From the NCBI GenBank assembly GCA_965204695.1, contig OZ242007.1:992001-1056000 (forward strand): a stretch of 64,000 nucleotides of DNA, read 5' to 3'. The notes below the pieces were generated by a model. The model did not search any database and was not told where the DNA came from. It saw only the letters and a list, made by a program, of their open reading frames with translations. The first letter of the stretch is position 1. Each line of letters begins with the position of its first letter. Positions 27,288-36,291 of this stretch are shown in pieces. Source of the DNA: JAHEKD01 sp965204695. GTDB lineage: Bacteria; Pseudomonadota; Gammaproteobacteria; Arenicellales; JAHEKD01. Made by a program: the position numbers and the translations under genes.

Positions 27288-28406
27288 TCAATCAAATTTG
27301 AAAGGCATTTCCATACACTTAACAGCAAGTGTCTGGTCAGCCGTGTTAATACTTAATCCCTCACCTTGATTTGCCATAACCTGACTAATCGCATCACTGT
27401 CTAACATTGCAATCGCTAAATAGGCACCATAGCGTGGCGATACACAATCGGAAAACACATCACCAACTTTTTTCTCTTGCAAATACACAGATTTATCTTC
27501 CGGAATTTCATTGTGGCCGATAGCCACTAAGCCTATCAAACGAGAAGGTATACCTTGCCTTTGTTGTTCTCGCAAAGCTTCAAGACTTAAACTTTCTATA
27601 TCTTGATCCAGATGGCAATATTTTTTTAAACCACACTGTAATGGCGAGTGATGGAAGTCCATGTCGTTACCAAAGGAAAGCAAGCCACTTTCAATTCTTT
27701 CAATCAGATTGGGACAACCCGGACCAACGTTCAAGTCAGCACCTTTTTCGAACAATTCATCCCAAAGCTGACAACCTAGCACCGGATCATCAACATAAAC
27801 TTCAAAGCCACCTTGTTTTGACCATCCAGAGCGCGATACTACAAATTTATGACCTTGATAATCCAAACGCTTGTAACGAAAAAACCGAATCTCATCAACG
27901 ATCTCACCAAAGACCCGACGCATCAATTCATCTGCTTTAGGGCCTTGAATCGCAATTGGCCAAATATCCGGTTCACTAATTTCAACATCCAAACCCAAAC
28001 CTACAGCAAGGCCTTTAGCCCACAGCTGCACATCTGAATCGGCAATACTTAACCACCAGGTGTCCTGCTCAATATGAATCGCGATCGGATCATTAATCAT
28101 CAAACCGTTCTCGTCACATAGAGGCAAGTAGAAACATTGATCGTCCTGGGCTTTACTTAAGTTCCTGGGTGTCATCAGTTGGACTAACTTGAATGCGTCT
28201 GGCCCTTTAATCTGAACTTGTCGTTCAACAGACACGTCCCAAACCTGAACGTGCTGACAAAGATGCCAATAATCCGCCTCGAAAGATCTGAACATCGTCG
28301 CCAGCAGCATATTGTTATAGACAGTATAAGCCTTAACTCCAAGAGCTTCGACTCTAGATGTAAACGGTGTTATACGAATTCGTCGTGATATAGAAAGTGT
28401 AGCCAC
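27288..28406 (-). CDS. dmdA: DmdA-like DMSP demethylase (GcvT family)
   Basis: A 372-aa folate-dependent aminomethyltransferase-fold protein. The pattern RRIRITPFTSRVEALGVKAY, YNNMLL, HVQVWDVSVERQVQIKGPDA, FFRYKRL and SRSGWSKQGGFEVYV, plus CPNLIERIESGLLSFGNDMD, closely matches dimethylsulfoniopropionate demethylases rather than GcvT proper. Such an enzyme moves a methyl from DMSP to tetrahydrofolate. Start is GTG 28406 (MATLSISRR) after CGAGAGTAAAA. Followed directly by a FadN-like gene and divergent from a LysR. DmdA-like clades with other substrates exist, so the DMSP role is likely but not certain. Confidence 0.78.
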   Translation of the reverse strand: MATLSISRRIRITPFTSRVEALGVKAYTVYNNMLLATMFRSFEADYWHLCQHVQVWDVSVERQVQIKGPDAFKLVQLMTPRNLSKAQDDQCFYLPLCDENGLMINDPIAIHIEQDTWWLSIADSDVQLWAKGLAVGLGLDVEISEPDIWPIAIQGPKADELMRRVFGEIVDEIRFFRYKRLDYQGHKFVVSRSGWSKQGGFEVYVDDPVLGCQLWDELFEKGADLNVGPGCPNLIERIESGLLSFGNDMDFHHSPLQCGLKKYCHLDQDIESLSLEALREQQRQGIPSRLIGLVAIGHNEIPEDKSVYLQEKKVGDVFSDCVSPRYGAYLAIAMLDSDAISQVMANQGEGLSINTADQTLAVKCMEMPFKFD

Positions 28407-28439
28407 TTTTACTCTCGGGTAGTCTTAAAAACTGGCTAA

Positions 28440-28455
28440 TAATGCTACAGCATTA
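28440..28455. promoter_or_regulatory. Palindromic candidate operator (dmdA-lysR)
   Basis: TAATGCT-AC-AGCATTA is a perfect inverted repeat (7-bp arms) in the 139-bp region between divergent dmdA-like and lysR genes. It is probably bound by the adjacent LysR. Confidence 0.45.
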
Positions 28456-28545
28456 ATGCATGAGCAAACGAAAAATAATCAGTCTCAGATTAAATTATTG
28501 TTATGCTGAACTGTATAATAGTTATTAGATCAGCGTCTGGAAATT

Positions 28546-29457
28546 ATGAAACAGATTACACCTATTCATTTATTACGTTCATTTGAAGCCGCTGCCAGGC
28601 ATAGCAGTTTTACGATTGCCGCAGATGAGCTAAACATTACTCAAGCTGCAATTAGCAAACAGATTAAAGCATTGGAAAAGGAACTGAACAGCCAGCTTTT
28701 TAAACGTAACGCTCATGGCGTGACATTGACTCACAATGGTGAAAGATACTGGCAGGAAATAAAAACTCCACTTAGCAAGATTGACAAAGTCACCACCCAG
28801 CTTTTTGCTGAAAAAGATCACTCAACCATAACCATCAGGGCAAACATTAGTTACAGCCTGGATGTGTTGAGTCACAAGCTCGATTGGTTTGCTGATCAGC
28901 ATCCTAATTTGAGCATTGAATTAGTTCATAATGTTTGGAGCAAGCATGGTCAACAGACAGATGCCGATATCGAAATCGACTATCGAGGTATCGACCCTAA
29001 AAACAAGTCCTTCAAACTTCTGCATCAGGATTTTATGTTTCCAGTAATCTCCAACTATCTGAGCATGGGTAAAATTAACGAGCTTCCGCTGATTAAGATT
29101 CTGGGTTATTACAGTGAATGGAATTGGTGGCTTGAACATGCAGCCAAACTCCAAGGTCAACAACTAACGGCTAAATTAAATGAATGGATAAACAACCGAC
29201 AACAAGATATTCGTCGAAATCGAAATATTATCCGAGTTGATAACTCTTTATCAGCTTACAAATTGGCAATAGAAGGCTCAGGCATCGCCCTGGCTCGTAG
29301 CTGCCTGGCACAAAATTATTTAGTCAACAAACAATTAAAGCGAATGGCTAAAAATATCGAATTTGAAGCCGTTGAAGGTTTTCATGTTCGACTTAGTGAA
29401 TCCGGACAAGCCAAGAGGGCCTGCATCGAGTTTGTGGAGTATTTATTGGAAGACTAA
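28546..29457 (+). CDS. LysR-family regulator, GcvA type
   Basis: A 303-aa LysR protein with the GcvA-like opening ITPIHLLRSFEAAARHSSFT and LNITQAAISKQIKALEKELN (HTH, residues 5-60), then an effector domain. Divergent from the dmdA-fadN operon, which it probably controls. The ArsR gene 55 bp downstream has its own promoter. Confidence 0.88.
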   Translation: MKQITPIHLLRSFEAAARHSSFTIAADELNITQAAISKQIKALEKELNSQLFKRNAHGVTLTHNGERYWQEIKTPLSKIDKVTTQLFAEKDHSTITIRANISYSLDVLSHKLDWFADQHPNLSIELVHNVWSKHGQQTDADIEIDYRGIDPKNKSFKLLHQDFMFPVISNYLSMGKINELPLIKILGYYSEWNWWLEHAAKLQGQQLTAKLNEWINNRQQDIRRNRNIIRVDNSLSAYKLAIEGSGIALARSCLAQNYLVNKQLKRMAKNIEFEAVEGFHVRLSESGQAKRACIEFVEYLLED

Positions 29458-29477
29458 AACTATATTGATAAGATAAC

Positions 29478-29514
29478 TTTACATAAAACTAAATATCGAT
29501 ATAATTCGATATAT
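29478..29514 (+). promoter_or_regulatory. arsR promoter with overlapping operator
   Basis: -35 TTTACA (29478-29483), 16-bp spacer, consensus -10 TATAAT (29500-29505). The -10 is the centre of a perfect inverted repeat ATATCGA-TATAAT-TCGATAT (29493-29512). The expected transcription start falls at or next to the ATG at 29513, so the mRNA would be leaderless. The repeat is a natural autoregulatory ArsR site. Confidence 0.65.
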
Positions 29515-29821
29515 GAATTTAGATAAAGCTATTGCCGCTCTTAATAATCCAATTCGACGCAAGATTCTTAATTGGCTCAAGGACAGATCAAATTTTCCAC
29601 CAGCTTTGCCGGAACATGCCGATCTTGAAGGTGTCTGCGTGGGCTACATCCAGGAAAAAGCATGTCTTTCCCAATCCACAATTTCCAACTATATGGGGCT
29701 TCTTAAGGAAGCAGGGTTAGTGATTGCCGAGCGTCACGGGCAGTTCACCTTCTACCGTCGTGATGAAGATGCTATTAATTCGTTTCTAAATGATGTTGAA
29801 AAAGAACTTTCGAAATCATAG
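29513..29821 (+). CDS. ArsR-family transcriptional regulator
   Basis: A 102-aa winged helix-turn-helix repressor (MNLDKAIAALNNPIRRKILN; CLSQSTISNYMGLLKEAGLV; ERHGQFTFYRRDEDAI). Two cysteines (CVGYIQEKAC, around residues 43 and 52) could be a redox or metal switch. No Shine-Dalgarno sequence precedes the ATG; the message appears leaderless. Next downstream is an old-yellow-enzyme gene (105 bp gap), and ArsR-type regulators paired with such enzymes often sense electrophiles or oxidants. Confidence 0.85.
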   Translation: MNLDKAIAALNNPIRRKILNWLKDRSNFPPALPEHADLEGVCVGYIQEKACLSQSTISNYMGLLKEAGLVIAERHGQFTFYRRDEDAINSFLNDVEKELSKS

Positions 29822-29925
29822 TGCTTTGATAAATTCAATTGATAAATAGACATTTAAAACAATTAATTAGCGTTAAGTATTAATGTATTTTAATAGAAAT
29901 AACCAAGATAAAAAAAGGAAGCTCA

Positions 29926-31128
29926 ATGCATGAATCTTCAAGTCCTCATCATATCCTCGGAAGTCCCTTGGAGCTTCCTTGTGGTGCGGTTTTAAAAAAT
30001 CGAATTGCCAAGTCAGCCATGTCGGATTCGCTTGGTAATGGTGAGGGCGACTCTTCTGAAAAACAAGCCCGACTTTATGAAAGATGGGCGGAGGGTGGAT
30101 CTGCCGTATCAATTATTGGTGAAGTCCAAGGTGATCCACGCTATCCAGAGAAACCTGGAAATTTAGTTTTTGGAGCTCAAACCGACCAACAGTCAATCAA
30201 ATCTTTGGTTAAACGAGGCACTACTAATGGAGCCCATTTGTGGCCGCAACTTGGTCATGCTGGCGCCCTTTCACATTTACCAATTAGCCACCCCAAAGGA
30301 CCATCTGTATTAGACATCGAAGGTCTTCAATGTGCGGGCATGACAATAGAAGAAGTAGAAACCCTCCCCCCGATGTTCGCAAAAACTGCGACTTTCTCAA
30401 AAGATGCGGGATTTAACGGTGTTCATATTCACGCCGGGCATGGTTTTTTGCTAAGTCAATTTCTCTCTCCTCTGTTCAATCATAGGACAGATAATTACGG
30501 CGGTTCGATTGAAGCACGCCGTCGGATTATCGTCGAAGTAATAGACGCTGTGCGTAAAGCTGTTGGTCCGTCGTTTCCTATTGGAATCAAAATTAACTCG
30601 ACAGATAAACTGGAAGGTGGATTGACGGAAAATGATGCATTAGAAGCAGTTCGAATGCTCGACCAAACTTCAATTGATCTGATTGATATAAGTGGCGGCA
30701 CTTATTTCCCAGGCGCAAAATCGAGTTCTGACAGTTCATCAAAAAAGGGGCCGTACTTTATTGATTTTGCCCGACGTGCCAAAGCGGTAACTGACATACC
30801 GCTGATGTTGACCGGTGGATTCACCAAACGTGAGCAAGCAGCAGATGCGATACTGAGCGGAGCCGTCGATATGGTCAGTTTGGCTCGTGCTATGGTACTC
30901 AACCCTGAGCTTGCAAATGATTGGTTAACCGAACAAGATTGTGACCCGGAATTTCCGGTATTTAACGAACCATCACCAGGCGGGATAACAACCTGGTACA
31001 CCATGCGGCTCACCGCATTAGGAGAAGATAGCGAGGATAAATTTACACTAGATCCTCAATCTGCCTTGGATATTTATGAAGAACGTGATGCTCAGCGTAG
31101 TATTAAATGGATGGAGAAATACTCATGA
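29926..31128 (+). CDS. Old yellow enzyme family NADH:flavin oxidoreductase
   Basis: A 400-aa FMN TIM-barrel. Visible: LKNRIAKSAMSDSLGNGEG (substrate/flavin region), LWPQLGHAGAL, GVHIHAGHGFLLSQFLSPLF (His pair), NHRTDNYGGSIEARRR, and MLTGGFTKREQA. It fits the family that reduces activated alkenes. RBS AAGGAAGCTCA. Its stop overlaps the ATG of the next gene (ATGA), so the two are translationally coupled. Probably controlled by the upstream ArsR. Confidence 0.87.
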   Translation: MHESSSPHHILGSPLELPCGAVLKNRIAKSAMSDSLGNGEGDSSEKQARLYERWAEGGSAVSIIGEVQGDPRYPEKPGNLVFGAQTDQQSIKSLVKRGTTNGAHLWPQLGHAGALSHLPISHPKGPSVLDIEGLQCAGMTIEEVETLPPMFAKTATFSKDAGFNGVHIHAGHGFLLSQFLSPLFNHRTDNYGGSIEARRRIIVEVIDAVRKAVGPSFPIGIKINSTDKLEGGLTENDALEAVRMLDQTSIDLIDISGGTYFPGAKSSSDSSSKKGPYFIDFARRAKAVTDIPLMLTGGFTKREQAADAILSGAVDMVSLARAMVLNPELANDWLTEQDCDPEFPVFNEPSPGGITTWYTMRLTALGEDSEDKFTLDPQSALDIYEERDAQRSIKWMEKYS

Positions 31129-31640
31129 ACTGGAACGCAATTATTGCCATTGCTGAAATTGTCGGAGTGATCGCTGTTGTTATTTCATTATTGTATCTGG
31201 CAGTTCAGATTAGATTCGCAAGACTTACAGCGGCAGATACTTCCCGAACAGCCAGAGCAATCGGTGTACGGGAAAATGTCGTCTCGATAGCGAACAATAC
31301 TGGACTGCGAGAAAACTGGTTGGCCGCATCAGGTTTGAATTCGGAGTATGAGGCCCTGGCAAAAGAAATGAATGTCAGTGTTGATGGTGCAATGCAAATT
31401 GATCACATGTGTCAAAGTTATATGTGGCTGCATTGGGGGCAATTTAGATCAATTAAAACCACTGCGGATCAAAAAGAATTAGAACACCTTATTTCAGTGT
31501 TCTACTCTACGCCGCCATTATTAGTTTGTTGGAGGAAAAGCCCTTACGGTAGAGCCGTATTTGAGAGCGCTTTTGTTAAGTTTGTTGATAATGCAATTGC
31601 AAAGTGTGAAAAGAAATCGAAGGGAAAACTAGTTAATTAA
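31125..31640 (+). CDS. Hypothetical protein with N-terminal membrane helix
   Basis: A 171-aa protein with one N-terminal hydrophobic helix (IIAIAEIVGVIAVVISLLYL) followed by a soluble helical part. Widespread small proteins of this layout in marine bacteria have no known function. I chose ATG 31125, which overlaps the stop of the upstream gene (ATGA) and follows GGAG. Coupled to the old yellow enzyme, so it may anchor or assist it. Confidence 0.7.
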   Translation: MNWNAIIAIAEIVGVIAVVISLLYLAVQIRFARLTAADTSRTARAIGVRENVVSIANNTGLRENWLAASGLNSEYEALAKEMNVSVDGAMQIDHMCQSYMWLHWGQFRSIKTTADQKELEHLISVFYSTPPLLVCWRKSPYGRAVFESAFVKFVDNAIAKCEKKSKGKLVN

Positions 31641-31693
31641 TAAAAGTTAATATGGTCAAACAAAGAAAACATTATCCGCAGATTATCAATGAT

Positions 31694-32275
31694 CTAACTA
31701 TTACTAGCCGCTGACTGTGGTGATGATAAATATTCGATAGCCTTATCAGTATCAATTGTAAAACCATTGAATACCACATTTCGTTCTGGGTCGATAACGA
31801 TTATCCATGGTGTTCCACCAGTACGATAATTTTTCATGGTTAAGGGGTTCCCGGAAGAAGATCCAGCATCATGTCCCATAGGCATGCGCAAATCGTATTG
31901 AAGTTGAATTTCTCTAACTTTGTCTTTGGTATTAATGCTATAGCCCTCGAACACAGTTTGAATTCCAGCAAAGACTACGTTCTCATTTGAAGCCAAAGCC
32001 TCCGACATTTTTTTCAAAGATGGAAAGCCATGTTTGTGGCAACCGGGACACCAGCTCTGAAAACACTTTAATATCACCCATTTACCGTCATGTTGTGCCA
32101 GTTTAAAGTCAGTCGGATTCCCTTCAGCATCAATCCAAAAGTTTATATCCAATTCGGGTGCTTGTTGACCCACAATTCCCCGATTGGACGATGAAGCATC
32201 CACTTCTGGTGAAAATACTAGCGCAGACATACCATAAACACCTATGATGGATTGTAGTAACTGACGTCTATCCAT
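31694..32275 (-). CDS. Exported TlpA/redoxin-like thioredoxin-fold protein
   Basis: A 193-aa thioredoxin-fold protein. The export signal starts MDRRQLLQS with a twin arginine. The active site is W-C-P-G-C in ILKCFQSWCPGCHKHGFPSL (near residue 78), with the cis-proline segment YRTGGTPWIIVIDPERNVVF. A periplasmic thiol-disulfide or peroxide-linked role is likely. The gene ends 53 bp from the convergent hypothetical gene and has no obvious partner. Confidence 0.8.
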   Translation of the reverse strand: MDRRQLLQSIIGVYGMSALVFSPEVDASSSNRGIVGQQAPELDINFWIDAEGNPTDFKLAQHDGKWVILKCFQSWCPGCHKHGFPSLKKMSEALASNENVVFAGIQTVFEGYSINTKDKVREIQLQYDLRMPMGHDAGSSSGNPLTMKNYRTGGTPWIIVIDPERNVVFNGFTIDTDKAIEYLSSPQSAASNS

Positions 32276-32327
32276 TTTAGATTTAATCTTGATTAAAATT
32301 AATCAGACTAAAGATAATTGTCGAAGT

Positions 32328-33251
32328 TCAATATCTGTTTTGAGTATTAATTTTCTTTGTAGCAAGAATTACACCCGCTGCAGCTACGCCCATTCCTAAC
32401 CATGCTATGTGTGGCATTTCTTCACCTAAAAGTATCCATCCAAAAACTGCAGCAAATGGCGGCACTAAAAACATTAATGCTGAAACCCGTGATACTTCAC
32501 CTATGCGAATCATTGCCAATAACAGACTCATGGCTAAAATTGAATTTCCAATCACTAAATAAGCCAAGGCAGCTATAAGCTCACCATTCCATTGAACTTG
32601 CATTGTTTCAAAACTGTAAGCTAAAGGAAAAATAACACATAACCCAGCGAAAAACTGCACTAGGTTTGAAATGACAGGATGATGATTCACTCCAAAGCGT
32701 TTCTCATACAAAACACCGGCTGTGATTCCAAATAGGCCAAACAAACCAAATCCAATACCAACCATGGTTGCGGGTTCTATTCCCGATCGTGAAACTATAA
32801 CAATTATCACACCAGCCAAACCTAATATCAGACCAACCCAACGAAGCCAGTTGATATGCTCATTAGCAAATTTAGGTGCCAAAATTGCAACTAAAATTGG
32901 TTGTAACGACATTATGATCGCAAGAACACCTGCGGAAACGCCTTGTGAAAAGGCAAACCAGGACATGCCAAAATAGATTACTTGCACCAGAATGCCGACA
33001 ATGGAAATATGCAGCCACTCTATAGTTCGATTAGGTAATGGTGGTCTTAATATTAAATAAAATGGTATCAATAATATTATTACCAAAAAATACCGCCAAA
33101 CTAGTAATGTCATCGGTTCTGCATACTGCAAACCCACTTTGGCGACACTGTAACCAGCTGCCCATAGCACAACAAATATTAAGGGCACAATAGACAAGAC
33201 TATTGGCTGAAGTGAATTTTTACTCTCTCTTTTTATATTGAATGCATGCAA
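32328..33251 (-). CDS. EamA/DMT-family transporter
   Basis: A 307-aa membrane protein with ten predicted helices in two EamA repeats (PLIFVVLWAAGYSVAKVGLQ; SLQPILVAILAPKF; second repeat from about 160, ending LGEEMPHIAWLGMGVAAAG). Drug/metabolite superfamily exporters of amino acids or metabolites look like this. The only start I see is TTG 33251 with a weak ribosome binding site; no ATG occurs near the N-terminus. Confidence 0.83.
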   Translation of the reverse strand: MHAFNIKRESKNSLQPIVLSIVPLIFVVLWAAGYSVAKVGLQYAEPMTLLVWRYFLVIILLIPFYLILRPPLPNRTIEWLHISIVGILVQVIYFGMSWFAFSQGVSAGVLAIIMSLQPILVAILAPKFANEHINWLRWVGLILGLAGVIIVIVSRSGIEPATMVGIGFGLFGLFGITAGVLYEKRFGVNHHPVISNLVQFFAGLCVIFPLAYSFETMQVQWNGELIAALAYLVIGNSILAMSLLLAMIRIGEVSRVSALMFLVPPFAAVFGWILLGEEMPHIAWLGMGVAAAGVILATKKINTQNRY

Positions 33252-33382
33252 ACTTCTCAGACTAGATCTCCAATTTTAAACTAACTTGGCACAGAGAATC
33301 ATGGCTTAAAAAAATTCTCCTGAATACAAAGTTCAATAATAATTGGGCAAAATGGTTGACGGATTTAGCGCAGGATCAATTC

Positions 33383-34306
33383 TCAATCGTGAAGAAAAAC
33401 ATAAAACTCTGCGACATATTTTCCCTGCCTCATTTTGGATTTATATATTTCAAGCCAAGGACCTGAACTGATTTGGGCCGCATGGTTTCGAAAAACGGGC
33501 GATGTATATAAGCTTAGAAAAAACCATTTCCAGAACAGTTTTTGGTTTTCTCCGGGTTTATACGACACTTGGATAACCGCATAATGACCTACTGGAATTG
33601 TCTGTAAGGATATTGCAGTTTTAGGAGAAAAATTATTAGGAATAGCAATACACGCATCGAAACGACACACTTCATCAGGTGTTATTGAAGAATAGTCCCA
33701 GGTGACCCCAATAATTTCTGTGTCTGGTGTCCATAAGCGATTTATCCTTGCCCAAGTTTCAAGGGAGTTGATTGCATCTTCGCCACTGCCGCAGTGATAT
33801 TTCCCAAAACTTCTGACATAGGCCAGATTAGTAGATGGCAATTTGACTACTTCGATTTCCGGATATGAGGATGGTGAATCACGATAGATGCCGATAGTAC
33901 GAAATTTTTTGTACAGCATTTCAATGTTTTTGCGCCCTCTTCTATGCTCCATGCTAAATATATGATTTGACCGGAATTGACGTGGACAATAACCAAAATG
34001 ATCTCCAAATGTACGTGAGAACAACTGAATTGATGAGAAACCGCATTTGGATCCAATATCTACAATAGGCAACGTACGTAGATTGCTTAACAAGCAAGCA
34101 GCCCGTTCCAGCCGAATTCGTTTTAAAAAACGACCGGGCGATTCACCCAGCTGATCCTGAAATATTCTCGAGAAGTGATATTTAGATAAACAAGCCGCGC
34201 CAGCGAGATCATCGAGTTGTATGTTTTTGGAAACATTCGCATGAGCAAAACTCAATACCTGATTGAGCCTGATACTGTATCTGTTTTCAGGAAGTAATAT
34301 CGACAT
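33383..34306 (-). CDS. AraC-family regulator with GyrI-like domain
   Basis: A 307-aa regulator: N-terminal AraC double helix-turn-helix (IQLDDLAGAACLSKYHFSRI; VDIGSKCGFSSIQLFSRTFG; residues 20-115) and a C-terminal GyrI-like/Rob effector domain (from about 150; VKLPSTNLAYVRSFGKYH, and RFDACIAIPNN). This arrangement is seen in Rob/YkgA-type regulators responding to small lipophilic compounds. A DMT transporter lies downstream on the same strand and could be a target. Confidence 0.83.
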   Translation of the reverse strand: MSILLPENRYSIRLNQVLSFAHANVSKNIQLDDLAGAACLSKYHFSRIFQDQLGESPGRFLKRIRLERAACLLSNLRTLPIVDIGSKCGFSSIQLFSRTFGDHFGYCPRQFRSNHIFSMEHRRGRKNIEMLYKKFRTIGIYRDSPSSYPEIEVVKLPSTNLAYVRSFGKYHCGSGEDAINSLETWARINRLWTPDTEIIGVTWDYSSITPDEVCRFDACIAIPNNFSPKTAISLQTIPVGHYAVIQVSYKPGENQKLFWKWFFLSLYTSPVFRNHAAQISSGPWLEIYKSKMRQGKYVAEFYVFLHD

Positions 34307-34498
34307 AGTTAGTTTCTTACTAGCCCTGATAGTATAACTATTTCAGTGGATGTTTGAATTTTTACCGCTCCGATTATTAAAAACAGCAATAATCGACAAC
34401 TATCAAATTTATTAATAATGATATGGTTATGTTGTCCTATTAGTTTGTCTAAGTTCACTCTTGTGACGAATAGTATTTGCCTAGCAGAGGAAAAAATC

Positions 34499-34915
34499 AT
34501 GCTCAATTCAAAATTAGTATTTCTCTTCATAACAGCAGTTGTGATGTATGGTTGTGCAAACCCTGCTGCAAATGAACCTAATCAAGATCCTTTCGGAAAA
34601 TGGCGCACCCAAATTCAAACCCAAAATGGAGCCTGGTTATCACATGGAATTATGACTTTCTCTGACATTAAAAAAGCAACATATTCGTTTCATAATGGAC
34701 GAATCTTATTCTTTGAAACTAATAATCAAGGTTTGTGGAAAGGGTATTGGATAGAAGATACTTGGGGATCAGTACGTTGTTCAATTGAACGAGATGGCAG
34801 CAAAACCTGGGGGCAAGCAATTTTCCAATTCGACAAAACCTATAATAGCTTTAAAGGAACTTGGGACAGATGTGCAGATGGACGTAAAAACCTATGGATA
34901 GGGAATCGTTTATGA
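34499..34915 (+). CDS. Hypothetical lipoprotein
   Basis: A 138-aa protein with a lipoprotein signal (LFITAVVMYGC, Cys19). ATG 34499 is chosen because AGAGGA lies 8 bp upstream. The mature part is rich in tryptophan and glycine (FGKWRTQIQTQNGAWLSHGI; TWDRCADGRKNLWIGNRL), like a small beta-barrel. No family recognised. Alone between divergent AraC and convergent binding-protein genes. Confidence 0.65.
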   Translation: MLNSKLVFLFITAVVMYGCANPAANEPNQDPFGKWRTQIQTQNGAWLSHGIMTFSDIKKATYSFHNGRILFFETNNQGLWKGYWIEDTWGSVRCSIERDGSKTWGQAIFQFDKTYNSFKGTWDRCADGRKNLWIGNRL

Positions 34916-35028
34916 TTATTTTGATATAGAAACCTGTCTAGAAAAACTAAGCTTAATCACTGAGCACAGGTTAATGAGCGAAAGATAATGATAGTTTAAT
35001 GAAAATTAGATTACAAAATTTGGGTAAT

Positions 35029-35056
35029 TTGTCAGGCGGGACTTCCCGCCTGACAA
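35029..35056. terminator. Terminator hairpin at the end of the liv-type operon
   Basis: TTGTCAGGCGGG-ACTT-CCCGCCTGACAA is a perfect 12-bp stem with 4-base loop, 7 bp past the stop of the binding-protein gene. No strong U-run follows, but the stability and position support termination, perhaps from both sides. Confidence 0.65.
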
Positions 35057-35063
35057 TAAAATA

Positions 35064-36245
35064 TTAGTGGATATTAACGGTGTTCCAATTGCCGTCACCA
35101 ACTTCTAGCTCTTTGTAAGTACCAAGCACTTCACCAACTTCATTAAACTCAACGTTAGTCGCCCCTTGGTAATTTACTTCACCACCATCGGCCAGAATTT
35201 GCAGAGCCTTACCCAGTTCACCTGGGCCGATTTCTTCTCCTGGGGCATTAGCAACGGCCATCATGTTAGCTTGAATCGCTCCACGATCGGCCGAACCTGC
35301 TGCTTGTATGGCCAATGCAATTAATGCCGCTGCATCGTAAGACTCTGGCACAAAGGGGCCGTCACTTTTAATACCTTTTGAATTCCCATATTCTTGAAAC
35401 GCATCGGCACCTGATGCACCGCCAGGAAGCGTTGCAATTGCACCATCCAAATCCGAACCTATCGCTTCTAGGAGTGACTCACCAACCATGCCATCAGCCA
35501 TAACAAAATTACTAAATGCATCAGCATCGATAGAACCTTGGATTATGCCTTTTCCCCCCTGGTCAACATATCCGAATACCGCCAAGTGTTCTGAACCGGA
35601 TGCTGCCAAAGCACCTACTTCAGCTGAATAATCAGCCTTGCCGTCTTCATGCGCAGCACTCATGGAAACTTTTCCACCGGCAGCCTCAAATGCACCTCTG
35701 AATGATTCATCCAGACCTTTGCCATAGTCATTGTTGGTGTAAGTAACAGCCACTTCTTTAATTCCCCGTGACATCAGAACATCAGTTAACACCTGACCCT
35801 GACGAGCATCTGAAGGAGAAGTTCTGTGGAAAAAACCGTTATCGTCAATAGTAGATAATGCTGGAGATGTTGCCGATGGTGAAACCATCACCACACCATT
35901 TGGTACGGCGACATTGTTAGCGATTGCAGTCGTAACACCGGAACAATCCGCGCCCATAATCGCGGCCACATTATCAGAAGTAATCAAACGTTCTGCTGCT
36001 GCCGTTGCTGCTGCCGCATCCACACAGGTTGAGTCGGCTCGTACTCCGACCACTTTTTGACCACCTAAAAGATTGCCAGATTCAGACGCCTCCGCCAACG
36101 CAAGCTCTGCACCGCTGGCCATATCAGGCGTGAGTGATTCAATTGGGCCGGTAAAGCCTAAAATAATGCCTACCTTGATATCATCAGCAATAACTGGCGC
36201 TGATAAACTGGCGGCTAGAATTGATGTTAATAAGATCTTTTTCAT
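35064..36245 (-). CDS. Branched-chain amino acid-type ABC substrate-binding protein
   Basis: A 393-aa periplasmic binding protein (type I, LivJ/LivK-like) with a signal peptide (MKKILLTSILAASLSAPVIA). Family motifs are VGIILGFTGPIESLTPDMAS, ADSTCVDAAAATAAAERLIT, and NVAAIMGADCSGVTTAIAN. Three in-frame ATGs cluster at 36263, 36254 and 36245; the last has AGGA at proper distance and begins the signal peptide. Last gene of livGF-H-M-J. Ligands of this family include amino acids, urea and amides; this one is unknown. Confidence 0.88.
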   Translation of the reverse strand: MKKILLTSILAASLSAPVIADDIKVGIILGFTGPIESLTPDMASGAELALAEASESGNLLGGQKVVGVRADSTCVDAAAATAAAERLITSDNVAAIMGADCSGVTTAIANNVAVPNGVVMVSPSATSPALSTIDDNGFFHRTSPSDARQGQVLTDVLMSRGIKEVAVTYTNNDYGKGLDESFRGAFEAAGGKVSMSAAHEDGKADYSAEVGALAASGSEHLAVFGYVDQGGKGIIQGSIDADAFSNFVMADGMVGESLLEAIGSDLDGAIATLPGGASGADAFQEYGNSKGIKSDGPFVPESYDAAALIALAIQAAGSADRGAIQANMMAVANAPGEEIGPGELGKALQILADGGEVNYQGATNVEFNEVGEVLGTYKELEVGDGNWNTVNIH

Positions 36246-36291
36246 TAGTCTCATGTTCCTCATCTAGTTTGTTAGAAAATAATAACAATAG

